The notes beneath the pieces are model-generated. The model did no database searches. It saw nothing but the letters and a program-made list of their open reading frames with translations, and was not told where the DNA came from. Below, in pieces: positions 54,083-63,127 of a stretch of 64,000 bases of DNA. Position 1 is the first letter of the stretch; each line of letters begins with the position of its first letter. The stretch is from the NCBI GenBank assembly GCA_002723255.1, contig PBNW01000013.1:1-64000 (forward strand), in the 5' to 3' direction. This DNA comes from Pelagibacterium sp. GTDB lineage: Bacteria; Pseudomonadota; Alphaproteobacteria; Rhizobiales; Devosiaceae. Position numbers and translations under genes: made by a program.

Positions 54083-54824
54083 ACCGGCGCTGATAGGCTG
54101 GATCATATAGTGCGCTGTCGGAAAATCCTTCTGCGGCAAGGGTTTGGCCAACGAAAATGATCGCTGTCCGCTCTATGGGGTCGGTGGCGACCTTGCCGGC
54201 AATATCGCCCAGCGTGCCCCGGACAATTCTTTCGGAATCCCAACTCGCCCAGACGACGATGGCAACCGGGCAATCGGCGCCGTAAAGCGGGGTAAGTTCG
54301 GCAACGATGTCATCGAGCGCATGGATGGCCAGATGGATGGCGAGGGTGGCGCCGCTGGCGCCGAAATTGGCAAGCGTTTCCCGCTCCGGCATCGCAGAGG
54401 CGCGGCCGGAAACCCGGGTCAGAACAAGGCTTTGCGCGAGCGCCGGCTTCGTCAGTTCCTGGCCCAGCGCCGCTGCTGCCGCGGCAAAGGCCGGAACGCC
54501 GGGGGTGAGGGTATAGGGGATGGAACGAGCTTTGAGCCGTCGGATCTGTTCGGCGACGGCGCTCCACATGGACAGATCGCCCGAATGCAGGCGTGCGACG
54601 TCGAGACCGGCGGCGTGGGCGGCGAGATATTCGGCCTCGATCTCATCGAGCGAGAGGGGGGCGGTATCGACCAGACGGGCATCTTTGGGGCACCAGTCGA
54701 GCAGGTCTTTTGGGACAATCGAACCGGCATAAAGGCATACAGGACAACGGCTTAGGATGTCGCGACCGCGCACCGTGATAAGGTCCGCCGCGCCGGGACC
54801 GGCGCCTATGAAATGGACGCTCAT
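54066..54824 (-). CDS. cobM: Precorrin-4 C11-methyltransferase
   Basis: A 252-residue SAM-dependent uroporphyrinogen/precorrin methyltransferase. It has the opening [18 protein letters not shown], the SGDLSMWSA substrate loop, the [15 protein letters not shown] motif and the C-terminal [10 protein letters not shown]. It methylates C11 of precorrin-4 to give precorrin-5 in the oxygen-dependent cobalamin route. ATG 54824 overlaps the cobL stop (ATGA). It is the last gene of the cluster and converges on the SulP gene. Confidence 0.94.
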   Translation of the reverse strand: MSVHFIGAGPGAADLITVRGRDILSRCPVCLYAGSIVPKDLLDWCPKDARLVDTAPLSLDEIEAEYLAAHAAGLDVARLHSGDLSMWSAVAEQIRRLKARSIPYTLTPGVPAFAAAAAALGQELTKPALAQSLVLTRVSGRASAMPERETLANFGASGATLAIHLAIHALDDIVAELTPLYGADCPVAIVVWASWDSERIVRGTLGDIAGKVATDPIERTAIIFVGQTLAAEGFSDSALYDPAYQRRFRGRD

Positions 54825-56032
54825 TTGACCCACACCCATTGGGTGACCGGCATGGCGGGGCGCCAGCCGCTCATGGTGCCCAGCGGTTCGGCGCGGGCGA
54901 CCTGGATGCGGGCAAGACTGCCGCCCATCTGCTGATGAAGTAGCGCCAAAAGCGCTTCCATTTCTAAGGTTACTGCGTTGGCGACCAAACGGCCACCGGG
55001 TTTGAGAGCCGCGATCGCGGCATCGACGACGCCATCGTCGGTTCCGCCGCCCCCGATAAAAATCGCATCGGGTTGTTCAATTTTTTCAAGGACTTGCGGC
55101 GCGCGTCCGACTCTGATTGTCAGCCCCGGAACGCCCATGAGGGCCGCATTGTCCGCAATGCGGGCACTGCGTACGGGATCGGCCTCAATGGCGATGGCTG
55201 AAAGCGAGGGGTCCGACAGCATCCATTCGATACCGACCGAACCCGAACCCGCCCCTATATCCCACAACATTTCGCCACGACGCGGCGCAAGGGCGGAAAG
55301 GGTCAGTGCCCGGATCTCGCGCTTGGTGATCTGCCCGTCATGGCCGAACCAATCATCGGGCAGGCCGGGCGTGAGCGGAACAATACGCGCATTTTCGTCC
55401 GCGAGGATATCTATTGCCAGAACATTGAGTGGACTGATGTTTTCGATATCGAATGACTGCGCGAGGGTGGTGCGAACCCTCTCGTGCGGTCCGCCCAGGG
55501 CGTCGAGAACCGTTACCGCGCTGCGGCCAAACCCTGCTTCGGTCAAAAGCCCGGAAATCCGGGCAGGTTCGGTCTCGTCGGAGGTCAGGGCGAGGATTTT
55601 CCGGCCCGGATGCAGGTGCGGCAGCACCAGCTCAATTGGGCGTCCATGCAGAGATAATGTGGTCACGTCCTGCAGCGGCCAGCCCATGCGGGCGGCGGCG
55701 AGGGAGAACGAGGAAGGGCTTGTAACTACAAGCATTTCTGCCGCCGGAATGCGGCGGGCCAGAGTAGCGCCGATGCCGTAATGAAACGGATCGCCACTGG
55801 CCAGCACGCAGACGCGTTTGCGGCCGCGCAACCGGGCGACTTCTTCGATCGAGGTTTCGATCGGGCTTTGCCAGCGGCGCTGTTCGGCAAGGTTCATGTT
55901 GCGCACGAGGCGCAGATGCCGCTCGCCGCCAAACACCACTTCCGCATTGGCAATCAACGACTTGGTGAGATCGGTGAGACCGTCGAGCCCGTCTTCTCCT
56001 ATGCCGACGATGGTGAGCCAGCGGTCAGCCAT
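54821..56032 (-). CDS. cobL: Precorrin-6B C5,15-methyltransferase (decarboxylating)
   Basis: A 403-residue fusion. The N-terminal CbiE-like methyltransferase (about 1-200: [34 protein letters not shown]) is joined to a C-terminal CbiT-like Rossmann methyltransferase/decarboxylase (about 215-400: [32 protein letters not shown]). It methylates C5 and C15 of precorrin-6B and removes the C12 acetate carboxyl, giving precorrin-8X. Overlaps: 8 bases with cobJ and 4 with cobM. It needs precorrin-6B from CobK, which is not encoded in this window. Confidence 0.94.
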   Translation of the reverse strand: MADRWLTIVGIGEDGLDGLTDLTKSLIANAEVVFGGERHLRLVRNMNLAEQRRWQSPIETSIEEVARLRGRKRVCVLASGDPFHYGIGATLARRIPAAEMLVVTSPSSFSLAAARMGWPLQDVTTLSLHGRPIELVLPHLHPGRKILALTSDETEPARISGLLTEAGFGRSAVTVLDALGGPHERVRTTLAQSFDIENISPLNVLAIDILADENARIVPLTPGLPDDWFGHDGQITKREIRALTLSALAPRRGEMLWDIGAGSGSVGIEWMLSDPSLSAIAIEADPVRSARIADNAALMGVPGLTIRVGRAPQVLEKIEQPDAIFIGGGGTDDGVVDAAIAALKPGGRLVANAVTLEMEALLALLHQQMGGSLARIQVARAEPLGTMSGWRPAMPVTQWVWVK

Positions 56033-56786
56033 GTTCGGGCACCCAGCGCGGTGTGTAAACGAGATCGGGCTTTTCGGGGCGCTCGATCACCCGTGTGAGG
56101 GCATTGCCGATGATGAGGCAAGTGGACATGTCGATGGTCTCGGCCTTAACCTCGGAGAGCGCCTGATGCCCAATGGACCCTCGGTGCACTCCCACGCCAC
56201 GCCCAATCGACACCACCGTTTCAGAGGGCAGAACTTCGCGCAGGATTTCAAGCGCCTTGCCCAGTTGCCAGGGCCGCGATTTCGAGATGGGGTTGTAAAA
56301 TGCGATAGCAAAACCGGCGCCGGCGGCGGCGCGGATGCGCTTTTCGATGATCGCCCACGGCTTGAGATTGTCCGAAAGCGAAATGGCACAAAAATCATTG
56401 CCCAACGGAGCGCCGATCCGGGCCGCTGTTGCCAGCATGGCGGTGACGCCGGGGACGATGATAAGTTCGATGCCACGCCACTCGGGTGCGCCTGTGTCGA
56501 TTGCCTCGCAGACCGCGGAGGCCATTGCAAAGACCCCCGGATCGCCGCCTGAAACCATCGCGACCGTGTTTCCCTCCGTGGCCAGCGCAAGCGCTGCGCG
56601 GGCGCGGTCGAGTTCCTCGCGGTTGTCCGAGGGCACGGCGACCTGATCGGGCGTCAAGTTCAGCCGCTCGATATAGGGCTTGTAGCCGAAGAAATGGCTC
56701 GATGCGGCAATGGCCGCCTGCGCCTCGAGCGTGATCTGCTCGGGACTGCCCGGACCCGTGCCGATGACGTACAGCGTGCCGCTCAT
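56025..56786 (-). CDS. cobJ: Precorrin-3B C17-methyltransferase
   Basis: A 253-residue precorrin methyltransferase that performs methylation at C17 with ring contraction. Motifs: LYVIGTGPGSPEQITLEA, VSGGDPGVFAMASAVCEA, VPGVTAMLATAARIGAPLG and the closing MSTCLIIGN. It acts on the product of CobG. Its start overlaps the cobI stop by 4 bases. Confidence 0.94.
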   Translation of the reverse strand: MSGTLYVIGTGPGSPEQITLEAQAAIAASSHFFGYKPYIERLNLTPDQVAVPSDNREELDRARAALALATEGNTVAMVSGGDPGVFAMASAVCEAIDTGAPEWRGIELIIVPGVTAMLATAARIGAPLGNDFCAISLSDNLKPWAIIEKRIRAAAGAGFAIAFYNPISKSRPWQLGKALEILREVLPSETVVSIGRGVGVHRGSIGHQALSEVKAETIDMSTCLIIGNALTRVIERPEKPDLVYTPRWVPEHG

Positions 56787-57517
56787 GGGCGCGCCTTCCA
56801 GCCGGGAACCAGGATCTGGCTGAAATAGGGGGCGGGGCTATCGTCACGGTCCTTAAGCGGCAGGACGACTGCATTGTCCATGGTGCCGCGCTCGACATAG
56901 ATGGCGCTGTCGAATTTGCCGGCGGCTTTGAGCGCCTCGCGGATTTTGGGCAGATTGCGGCCGACCTTCATGATGACGGCACTATCGGTCGAGCCGAGAC
57001 GGGTTTGAAGGTCGGTAAGATCGAGCGTTCCGGGCAGCACGGTGAAAATATCGTCGCCCTGCATGAGCGGCACGCCAGCCTGCGACCAGCAACCCGAAAG
57101 CGAGGTGACGCCCGCGATAACCTCTGTGGGGTAGGCGGGGGCAAGGCGCACATGGATGTGCATGTAGGAGCCGTAAAAGAACGGATCGCCTTCCGAGAGC
57201 ACGGCGACTGTCTTGCCCTGATCGAGATGGTGGGCGATGTGCAGCGCCGCATCGTCAAAGAACGCAGCGATCTGACTCTTGTAGCTTTGATCGTGCCGAT
57301 GCACTTCGGTGGTCACCGGATATTCCAGCGGCAGTTCGGTGGCATTTTCGGGCCAGTGGGGCGCGACGATGGCGCGGGCATTGCCGGGGCGGCCCCGCTT
57401 AAGGAAATGGGCCACGACATCGGCATCGAGAATGGCGCGCACGGCCTTGAGGGTCAAAAGCTCGGGATCACCTGGTCCCGTGCCCACCCCGATCAGTCTG
57501 CCTGTGGTCTGGCTCAT
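56783..57517 (-). CDS. cobI: Precorrin-2 C20-methyltransferase
   Basis: A 244-residue methyltransferase with LIGVGTGPGDPELLTLKAV, VLSEGDPFFYGSYMHIH, GVTSLSGCWSQAG and VIMKVGRNLPKI, all typical of CobI/CbiL. It commits precorrin-2 to cobalamin by methylating C20. ATGA overlaps join it to cobH upstream and cobJ downstream. Confidence 0.94.
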   Translation of the reverse strand: MSQTTGRLIGVGTGPGDPELLTLKAVRAILDADVVAHFLKRGRPGNARAIVAPHWPENATELPLEYPVTTEVHRHDQSYKSQIAAFFDDAALHIAHHLDQGKTVAVLSEGDPFFYGSYMHIHVRLAPAYPTEVIAGVTSLSGCWSQAGVPLMQGDDIFTVLPGTLDLTDLQTRLGSTDSAVIMKVGRNLPKIREALKAAGKFDSAIYVERGTMDNAVVLPLKDRDDSPAPYFSQILVPGWKARP

Positions 57518-58146
57518 ATGCCGGGCCTCGCAAGCGCATTGAGCGCGGCGGCGGTCATGGCGCTTCCGCCAAGACGGCCTTCGACGATGGCGAAAGGAAC
57601 GCCGTAGGAATTGTCCTTAAGTGCCTGTTTTGACTCTGCTGCGCCCACGAACCCGACCGGCATACCGATGATGGCAGCAGGTTTGGGCGCACCGTCGCGG
57701 AGCAGTTCGAGAAGGTGAAACAGCGCGGTCGGCGCGTTGCCGATGGCAACGACCGAGCCTTCGATACGCGGCAGCCAGATGTGGATGGCGGCAGCGGAGC
57801 GGGTGTTACCGTGGTCCTGCGCCAGAAACGGCGTCTCGATATTGTTGATCTCGCAAACCACTTCATTGTCCGCCGGCAGGCGAGCGCGGGTGACGCCGCG
57901 CGCCACCATTTCGGCATCCGTGAAAATGGGCTTGCCGCGTTCGAGCGCGCCGCGCGCCGCTTCGACAAAACCGGGGGCGAAATGGAAATGGTTGGCGGCC
58001 TCTACCATGCCACAGGCGTGAATCATGCGAACGGCGAGTTCGGCCTCGGCGGGCGAGAAGCGCGAAAGGTCGGCTTCGGTGCGGATGGTGGCGAAGGACT
58101 GGCGGTAAATCTCCTGTCCGTCGCGGATATAGTCATATTGCGTCAT
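57514..58146 (-). CDS. cobH: Precorrin-8X methylmutase
   Basis: A 210-residue mutase that moves the C11 methyl to C12 to form hydrogenobyrinate. The catalytic His43 is present in MIHACGMVE, with the conserved PIFTDAEMVARGV, HGNTRSAAA, GNAPTALFHLLEL and GMPVGFVGAAESK blocks. Its start overlaps the cobG stop by one base, and its stop overlaps the cobI start by four. Confidence 0.95.
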   Translation of the reverse strand: MTQYDYIRDGQEIYRQSFATIRTEADLSRFSPAEAELAVRMIHACGMVEAANHFHFAPGFVEAARGALERGKPIFTDAEMVARGVTRARLPADNEVVCEINNIETPFLAQDHGNTRSAAAIHIWLPRIEGSVVAIGNAPTALFHLLELLRDGAPKPAAIIGMPVGFVGAAESKQALKDNSYGVPFAIVEGRLGGSAMTAAALNALARPGI

Positions 58147-59405
58147 TACTGCCCCAGCCGGCCAAGAACCGAAAGCGTCGTCTCGCCGGGCTGGCGAGTA
58201 TCGCGGATTCGATCGGCCAAAGAAACGATGCCGGTTTCAATAGCGGCAGGATCGAGCGTTGCAAGTGGTTTGGCGTCGGGTGCGCGGTAAAGCGTCAATT
58301 GGCTGCCATCGAGCACAATGCCCGGACGGCCAGCATGGGGACAGCCCTTGGCACAGGTGGAAACGTGAATGTGGAACGATCCGTCGATCAGTTCAGGTGC
58401 GGCGGAATAAAATCCCTGCGCCAGTTCGGCAGCCTGAATGACTCCCGCGTCGGTATCTTCGGCGCCCGAGCAGATCGAGAGTTTCACCCCGGTTGCATCG
58501 GGCCGGGTCCAGTAGCCCACGCGGGCAAGGGCCGGAGCGAGGGCGCGCAGGGTCGAGGTATCGAACCCGACAAGAACGAGCGAGCGGTCCGGCGCCGTGC
58601 GCGCTTCCGCCACGCCCTGTTCGGCCATGATCTGGGCCAGATCGCGAACCTGGCGCGCGCGCACCTGGCCAAAGGGCAGACCGACGCGCAGCGCCGGGGC
58701 ATGGTCCGAAAGGCTCAGGGGGCCGACCATGTAGCTCGATGGACGGACGCTGGAATGGTCAAGCGGGCGGAGATTTTTGATTTTTGCTGCAAGCGGGAGA
58801 GACGCGATATCGCTGGCCCGGGCCCGCGGGCCTTCGGCCTGAAGCGCTTCGAGGATGACCGCAACGGCGGCGGGAATGTCGGTTTCGTCGAGTTCGCCCA
58901 GCGTGTCGGTGCCCAATTCGAGCGCCCACCCGTCGGGGCGGGCGATGAGCCGGATATCGGCTTTGAGGCCATCGAGCAGGACCTGTCCGCCGGTGACAAG
59001 CACGATGGAAAGCTTTGGCGAAAGCGAGCCGTGGGCGAGCGCATCGTTGCAGACGGCGCGCAGGGCGCGGGCCAGCGGGCGCGGATCGGCCATGGCCTTG
59101 GGATCGTCGCCGGCCAGCGGGGATGTTTCGATGGCAGGCGCGGGCTGGGCGGCGATACCGGCATTGGCAAGCGCGTCGCGAAAGGGAGCGGCCGACGATT
59201 CGGAAAGCCCGCGCACCTGCAGATTGCCTCGCGCCGTGACCTCGATCAGCCCGTTGCCGTGCGTGTCCGCCGCGTCGGCCAGCGCCGTGAGCTGGTCGGG
59301 CGAAAGCCCTGTTTCAGGGCGAAAGCGGGCGAGCAGGCCATCGGCCACCGCCATGGGGTTTTCTAGGGTCGGGCAGGCGCCGCGCGGTGCTGGAGATGCT
59401 GTCAT
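58146..59405 (-). CDS. cobG: Precorrin-3B synthase (oxygen-dependent monooxygenase)
   Basis: A 419-residue protein of the nitrite/sulfite reductase fold that hydroxylates precorrin-3A with O2, the hallmark of the aerobic pathway. The N-terminal RGACPTLENPM and GLIEVTARGNLQVRGL segments and the C-terminal iron-sulfur Cys set (SICSGAEDTDAGVI, HVSTCAKGCPHAGRPGI) are intact. ATG 59405 gives the normal start; the open frame upstream to 59675 is antisense to nothing but lies within the end of cobF in another frame and lacks similarity. It is 64 bases after cobF. Confidence 0.92.
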   Translation of the reverse strand: MTASPAPRGACPTLENPMAVADGLLARFRPETGLSPDQLTALADAADTHGNGLIEVTARGNLQVRGLSESSAAPFRDALANAGIAAQPAPAIETSPLAGDDPKAMADPRPLARALRAVCNDALAHGSLSPKLSIVLVTGGQVLLDGLKADIRLIARPDGWALELGTDTLGELDETDIPAAVAVILEALQAEGPRARASDIASLPLAAKIKNLRPLDHSSVRPSSYMVGPLSLSDHAPALRVGLPFGQVRARQVRDLAQIMAEQGVAEARTAPDRSLVLVGFDTSTLRALAPALARVGYWTRPDATGVKLSICSGAEDTDAGVIQAAELAQGFYSAAPELIDGSFHIHVSTCAKGCPHAGRPGIVLDGSQLTLYRAPDAKPLATLDPAAIETGIVSLADRIRDTRQPGETTLSVLGRLGQ

Positions 59406-59469
59406 GTGCGTCTCATAGCAAGCGCAGGCGGGGCGAGATAGGGGTTGGCGGGACTTTGCGGCGGCCCTG

Positions 59470-60219
59470 TCAGGTCCGCCGCAGCAAATAGATGTCCATG
59501 ATCCAGCCGTGCCGGGCGCGGGCGGCATCGCGGGCCGCCGAAATCTGGTCGCGAACGTCAAGAAGCGGGCCTTCGATGAGGAGCTGGTCGCCCATCCCGG
59601 CATAGGCGGCCCAATAGATATGAAGGCCGGTTGGGTCGATGCTGGCATAGGTCTTGTTGCCGTCGAGCATAACAACGACCGTATCGGACCCCTCGGGCCA
59701 GCCCGCCGCGAGCTTGCGCCCCGTGGTGATGGTCACTGGGTTGCCGATGGTGTTGAGGGGGATGGTAAAAGCCGCGGTCAGCGCGGCAATTGCCGTGATG
59801 CCGGGGATGACCTCGATGGTAAAGGCGAGATCGGACTTTGCCTTGACCGATTCCAGGATGCGCAGCGTACTGTCGTAGAGGCCGGGATCGCCCCAGACCA
59901 GGAGGGCGCCGATGGCGTCTTCGGGGGCTTTGGCGAACATTTCGATATAGCTTTGGGCGATCAGATCGTGCCAGTCGAGCACCCGTTGGGTGTAGTCGCC
60001 GATGGCCTCGTTGCGGGCCGAAATGGGGTATTCGACAAGTTCGTAAGGGCGCGAGATGTAGCGCTCGCAGATGGTTGTGCGGATCGCGGCCAGCGCCGAT
60101 TTCTCTTCGCCCTTGGTAGGAATAAAGATCACATCTGTCCGATTGAGCGCTGCGATGGCCTGCATGCTCAGATGCTCGGGATTGCCAGTGCCAATGCCGA
60201 TAACGAAGAGTTTTTTCAT
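59470..60219 (-). CDS. cobF: Precorrin-6A synthase (deacetylating)
   Basis: A 249-residue methyltransferase that adds the C1 methyl and releases acetate in the aerobic pathway. Motifs: FVIGIGTGNPEHLSMQAI, VWGDPGLYDSTLRIL, IPGITAIAALTAAFTIPLN and the C-terminal RDAARARHGWIMDIYLLRR. It is the first gene of the cob unit, reading away from nspC. I looked for a cobalamin riboswitch in its leader (60220-60412) and saw no B12-box-like sequence. Confidence 0.93.
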   Translation of the reverse strand: MKKLFVIGIGTGNPEHLSMQAIAALNRTDVIFIPTKGEEKSALAAIRTTICERYISRPYELVEYPISARNEAIGDYTQRVLDWHDLIAQSYIEMFAKAPEDAIGALLVWGDPGLYDSTLRILESVKAKSDLAFTIEVIPGITAIAALTAAFTIPLNTIGNPVTITTGRKLAAGWPEGSDTVVVMLDGNKTYASIDPTGLHIYWAAYAGMGDQLLIEGPLLDVRDQISAARDAARARHGWIMDIYLLRRT

Positions 60220-60234
60220 GGCGCGCTATAGACC

Positions 60235-60312
60235 ATGAGATTGCCCGCCGGAAAAGACTCTGAAAATTTTCCGGGTGAGGACTTGTGTCCGGAACCTCCA
60301 ATCGCTAAATGA
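60235..60312 (+). CDS. Candidate 25-residue leader peptide before nspC
   Basis: An ATG frame beginning MRLPAGKDSENF and ending PEPPIAK, stopping 7 bases before the terminator. It holds consecutive Pro codons and a Pro-rich end, as some ribosome-stalling leader peptides do. Against it: no clear Shine-Dalgarno site, and only about 42% G or C at third positions, far below the genes around it. It could be a chance frame within an RNA leader. Confidence 0.3.
   Translation: MRLPAGKDSENFPGEDLCPEPPIAK
60248..60274. repeat. Inverted repeat in the cobF-nspC gap
   Basis: CCGGAAAA (60248-60255) and TTTTCCGG (60267-60274) are perfectly complementary around 11 bases. It could be a hairpin in the nspC leader RNA or an operator between the two divergent promoters. 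Confidence 0.55.
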
Positions 60313-60319
60313 GCCGTCT

Positions 60320-60348
60320 TCCGCGTGTCGTCCGGCGCGGATTTTTTT
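60320..60348 (+). terminator. Intrinsic terminator (attenuator) in the nspC leader
   Basis: TCCGCG (60320-60325) pairs with CGCGGA (60336-60341) around a 10-base loop, and seven T residues follow at once. It is 65 bases before the nspC start codon and downstream of the divergent promoter region. Confidence 0.72.
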
Positions 60349-60412
60349 ATGGCCTTAAGGCTGATCGCTTTCATCCCCACCCTTGGGGACCAAGGAGGTT
60401 CGAACGCAAGAA

Positions 60413-61519
60413 TTGACGCTACAGACACCTTACTATCTGCTCGACAAATCGGTACTTCTCCGAAATCTGGAAAAAATATCGTATTTGCGTCAGGCTTCCG
60501 GCGTCAAATGCGTGCTTGCGCTCAAGGCCTTCGCGACATGGTCGGTGTTCGACATCATGAGCGAACATATGGACGGCACGACCTCCTCATCGCTCAATGA
60601 AGTCAAGCTCGGCCGTGAAAAATTCGGCGGGGAGACCCACGCCTATTCGGTGGCCTGGGCCGACCACGAGATCGATGAGGCGATCAACAACTGCGACAAG
60701 ATCATCTTCAATTCGGTCAACCAGCTCGAACGCTATGCCGACAAGGCAAAGGCGCAGGGCAAGAAGATCGGGCTGCGGCTCAATCCGGGCGTGTCCCATT
60801 CTCACTTCATCCTCGCCGATCCGGCGCGGCCGTTTTCGCGGCTGGGCGAGTGGGACATGGAGCGGGTCAACCCCGTGCTCGACCGCATTTCGGGCGTGAT
60901 GTTCCACTTCAACTGTGAGAACGATGAGTACGACAGCCTTGATATGCTGCTCAAGACCATCGAGGACCGTTACGGCGAAATTCTGCATGATCTGGAATGG
61001 GTTAGTCTTGGCGGCGGAATCCGTTTCACAAACCCCGATTATCCGATCGACAAGCTCGCCGCGCGGCTGCGGGAAATGAGCGAGCGCTTTGGTGTCCAGC
61101 TCTATCTGGAGCCGGGCGAGGCCTCGGTCACCGGATCGACCACGCTCGAAGTATCCGTGCTGGACGTCGTCTATAACGGCAAGCACGTCGCTATCGTTGA
61201 CTCGTCGACCGAAGCGCATATGCTCGATCTGCTGACCTATAGCGAATACACGAATGTAGCCCCCAATACGGGGCCCTACACATATATTGTCTGCGGCAAA
61301 ACTTGCCTTGCCGGAGACATTTTTGGAGAGTTCCAGTTCGAGACCGAACTCAAGGCTGGGGACCGCATCTCGTTCCTCGATGCCGGCGGTTACACCATGG
61401 TCAAGAAGAACTGGTTCAACGGGGTCCAGATGCCGTCTATCGCGGTACGTCACCTGGACGGGCAAGTGGAACTTGTAAAAGAGTTCACGTTTGAGGACTA
61501 CGCGCAGAGCCTGTCGTAA
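60413..61519 (+). CDS. nspC: Carboxynorspermidine decarboxylase
   Basis: A 368-residue alanine-racemase-fold (type III) PLP decarboxylase that turns carboxy(nor)spermidine into (nor)spermidine. It opens QTPYYLLDKSVLLRNLEKI. The PLP-binding Lys is in LALKAFATWSVF, followed by DGTTSSSLNEVKLG, GLRLNPGVSHS, WVSLGGGIRF, EPGEASVTGSTTLE and CGKTCLAGDIFG. I take TTG 60413 as start because it gives the usual N-terminus; the AAGGAGG site ends 14 bases upstream, which is long, and TTG 60383 has no such site. Its partner CASDH follows after 72 bases. Confidence 0.92.
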   Translation: MTLQTPYYLLDKSVLLRNLEKISYLRQASGVKCVLALKAFATWSVFDIMSEHMDGTTSSSLNEVKLGREKFGGETHAYSVAWADHEIDEAINNCDKIIFNSVNQLERYADKAKAQGKKIGLRLNPGVSHSHFILADPARPFSRLGEWDMERVNPVLDRISGVMFHFNCENDEYDSLDMLLKTIEDRYGEILHDLEWVSLGGGIRFTNPDYPIDKLAARLREMSERFGVQLYLEPGEASVTGSTTLEVSVLDVVYNGKHVAIVDSSTEAHMLDLLTYSEYTNVAPNTGPYTYIVCGKTCLAGDIFGEFQFETELKAGDRISFLDAGGYTMVKKNWFNGVQMPSIAVRHLDGQVELVKEFTFEDYAQSLS

Positions 61520-61591
61520 CCTGGGGTGAGATCCCGATTTCGAACAGCGTGCGTAGCTTGGTTCAACCTCTGAAAAGGTGTTTCGTGAAAA

Positions 61592-62884
61592 TTGAAAAAG
61601 AACGTGCTGATTATCGGTGCTGGAGGTGTGGCGCAGGTCGTCGCCCATAAGGCTGCAATGGCAAATGACGTGCTGGGCGACATCCATATCGCGTCGCGCA
61701 CGCCGGACAAATGCCAGGCCATCGTTTCGAGCGTGCTCGAAAAGAAGTCCCTCAAAAAGCCCGGTGTTATCGAAGCCCATTGTCTCGATGCGCTCGATAT
61801 CGACGCGACCAAGGCGCTGATCGCCAAGACACGGTCGCAGATCGTCATCAATGTCGGCTCCGCCTTCATCAACATGAGCGTGCTCGAGGCGTGCATCCAA
61901 ACGGGTGTGGCCTATATCGACACGGCCATCCATGAAGAGCCCGAAAAGATTTGTGAGACGCCGCCCTGGTACGGCAATTACGAATGGAAGCGGCGCGAGC
62001 GGTGCGAGAAGGCCGGCGTGACGGCAATTCTGGGCGCCGGGTTCGATCCCGGTGTCGTCAATGCCTATGCGGCGCTGGCGGTGGACGAGTATTTCGACAC
62101 TGTCGATTCAATCGATATCATCGACATCAACGCCGGGTCGCACGGCAAGTATTTCGCCACCAATTTCGACCCGGAAATCAACTTCCGCGAATTTACCGGC
62201 GTGGTCTATTCCTGGCAGGACAGCCAGTGGCAGACCAACAAGATGTTCGAGGTTTCGCGCACCGACGATCTGCCGGTCGTGGGCTCGCACACCTCTTACC
62301 TGTCCGGCCATGACGAGATCCATTCGCTTTCACGCAATCTCGACGTTCCCGATATCCGCTTCTGGATGGGGTTCGGCGAGCACTACATCAACGTCTTTAC
62401 GGTGCTCAATTCACTCGGCCTGCTCTCCGAGCAGCCTGTGACAACGGCCGAAGGGCTCGAAGTGGTGCCGCTCAAGGTGGTCAAGGCCGTGCTGCCCGAT
62501 CCGTCATCGCTGGCGCCCAATTACGAGGGCAAGACCTGCATCGGAGATCTGGTGAAGGGCAAGAAAGACGGTGAGGACCGCGAGGTCTTCATCTACAACG
62601 TCGCCGACCACAAGGAAGCGTTCAACGAGGTGGGCAGCCAGGGCATTTCCTATACGGCCGGCGTTCCGCCGGTGGCCGCTGCGATCCTTGTCGCCAAGGG
62701 CACATGGGATTGCCACAAGATGGTCAATGTCGAGGAACTGCCGCCGCAGCCCTTCCTGGGCCTGCTCAACGAGATGGGGCTTCAGACCTCGATCCGAGAC
62801 GAGAAGGGCGAACGCGATCTCTCTTTCGATGGCTGGACACCGCCTGCGGCGGCCATTGCCGGCAAGGTTGCCAGCAAGCGCTGA
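61592..62884 (+). CDS. Carboxynorspermidine/carboxyspermidine dehydrogenase (saccharopine dehydrogenase family)
   Basis: A 430-residue NAD(P)-dependent enzyme that couples putrescine or diaminopropane with aspartate semialdehyde to make carboxy(nor)spermidine, the substrate of NspC. It has the Rossmann motif VLIIGAGGVAQVVAHKAA, the HEEPEKICETPPWYGNYEW block and GAGFDPGVVNAYAA. An in-frame TGA at 61586-61588 leaves TTG 61592 as the only usual start codon fitting the N-terminus KKNVLIIGAGG. The AAAAGGTG site is about 12 bases upstream and would fit GTG 61585 in another frame better. It ends at the strong terminator 62906-62933. Confidence 0.92.
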   Translation: MKKNVLIIGAGGVAQVVAHKAAMANDVLGDIHIASRTPDKCQAIVSSVLEKKSLKKPGVIEAHCLDALDIDATKALIAKTRSQIVINVGSAFINMSVLEACIQTGVAYIDTAIHEEPEKICETPPWYGNYEWKRRERCEKAGVTAILGAGFDPGVVNAYAALAVDEYFDTVDSIDIIDINAGSHGKYFATNFDPEINFREFTGVVYSWQDSQWQTNKMFEVSRTDDLPVVGSHTSYLSGHDEIHSLSRNLDVPDIRFWMGFGEHYINVFTVLNSLGLLSEQPVTTAEGLEVVPLKVVKAVLPDPSSLAPNYEGKTCIGDLVKGKKDGEDREVFIYNVADHKEAFNEVGSQGISYTAGVPPVAAAILVAKGTWDCHKMVNVEELPPQPFLGLLNEMGLQTSIRDEKGERDLSFDGWTPPAAAIAGKVASKR

Positions 62885-62905
62885 CATTGCAAGACGCACG
62901 ATCGG

Positions 62906-62933
62906 AAAGGGCTCGCTTCGGCGGGCCCTTTTG
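62906..62933 (+). terminator. Strong intrinsic terminator after the spermidine genes
   Basis: AAAGGGCTCGC (62906-62916) pairs with GCGGGCCCTTT (62921-62931), with one G-U pair and a stable TTCG tetraloop, followed by further T. Confidence 0.88.
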
Positions 62934-63127
62934 GTTTGAAGGGACCAAAGTGCTTTTGCCCAGCTTGAGCGAAGGAGCAGGCCGCTTATGACACCCAGCC
63001 GAATGATCGGTTGGGCAAGGGGGGTGTCGCCGCTTGTGACTGGTTGGTGGGCAAAATACGCCTATTGTCGGGGCATCGGGTATTGTGGATGCGATAATGG
63101 CAGGCAAATGCTGGAAAGGACGTGGCC

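Larger units (their letters stand above)
60220..60412 (+). promoter_or_regulatory. Attenuator-like leader of the nspC-CASDH genes
   Basis: This divergent gap (cobF left, nspC right) contains, in the nspC direction, a 25-codon open frame (60235-60312), an 8-base inverted repeat within it (60248-60274), an intrinsic terminator (60320-60348), a second hairpin (60374-60389) and the AAGGAGG site (60392-60398). No plus-strand gene lies just upstream for the terminator to serve, so premature termination controlling nspC is a plausible reading. Confidence 0.5.

Noticed and set aside
60220-60412. Cobalamin riboswitch upstream of cobF
   Set aside because: No sequence resembling the B12 box or the conserved core was seen on the minus strand.
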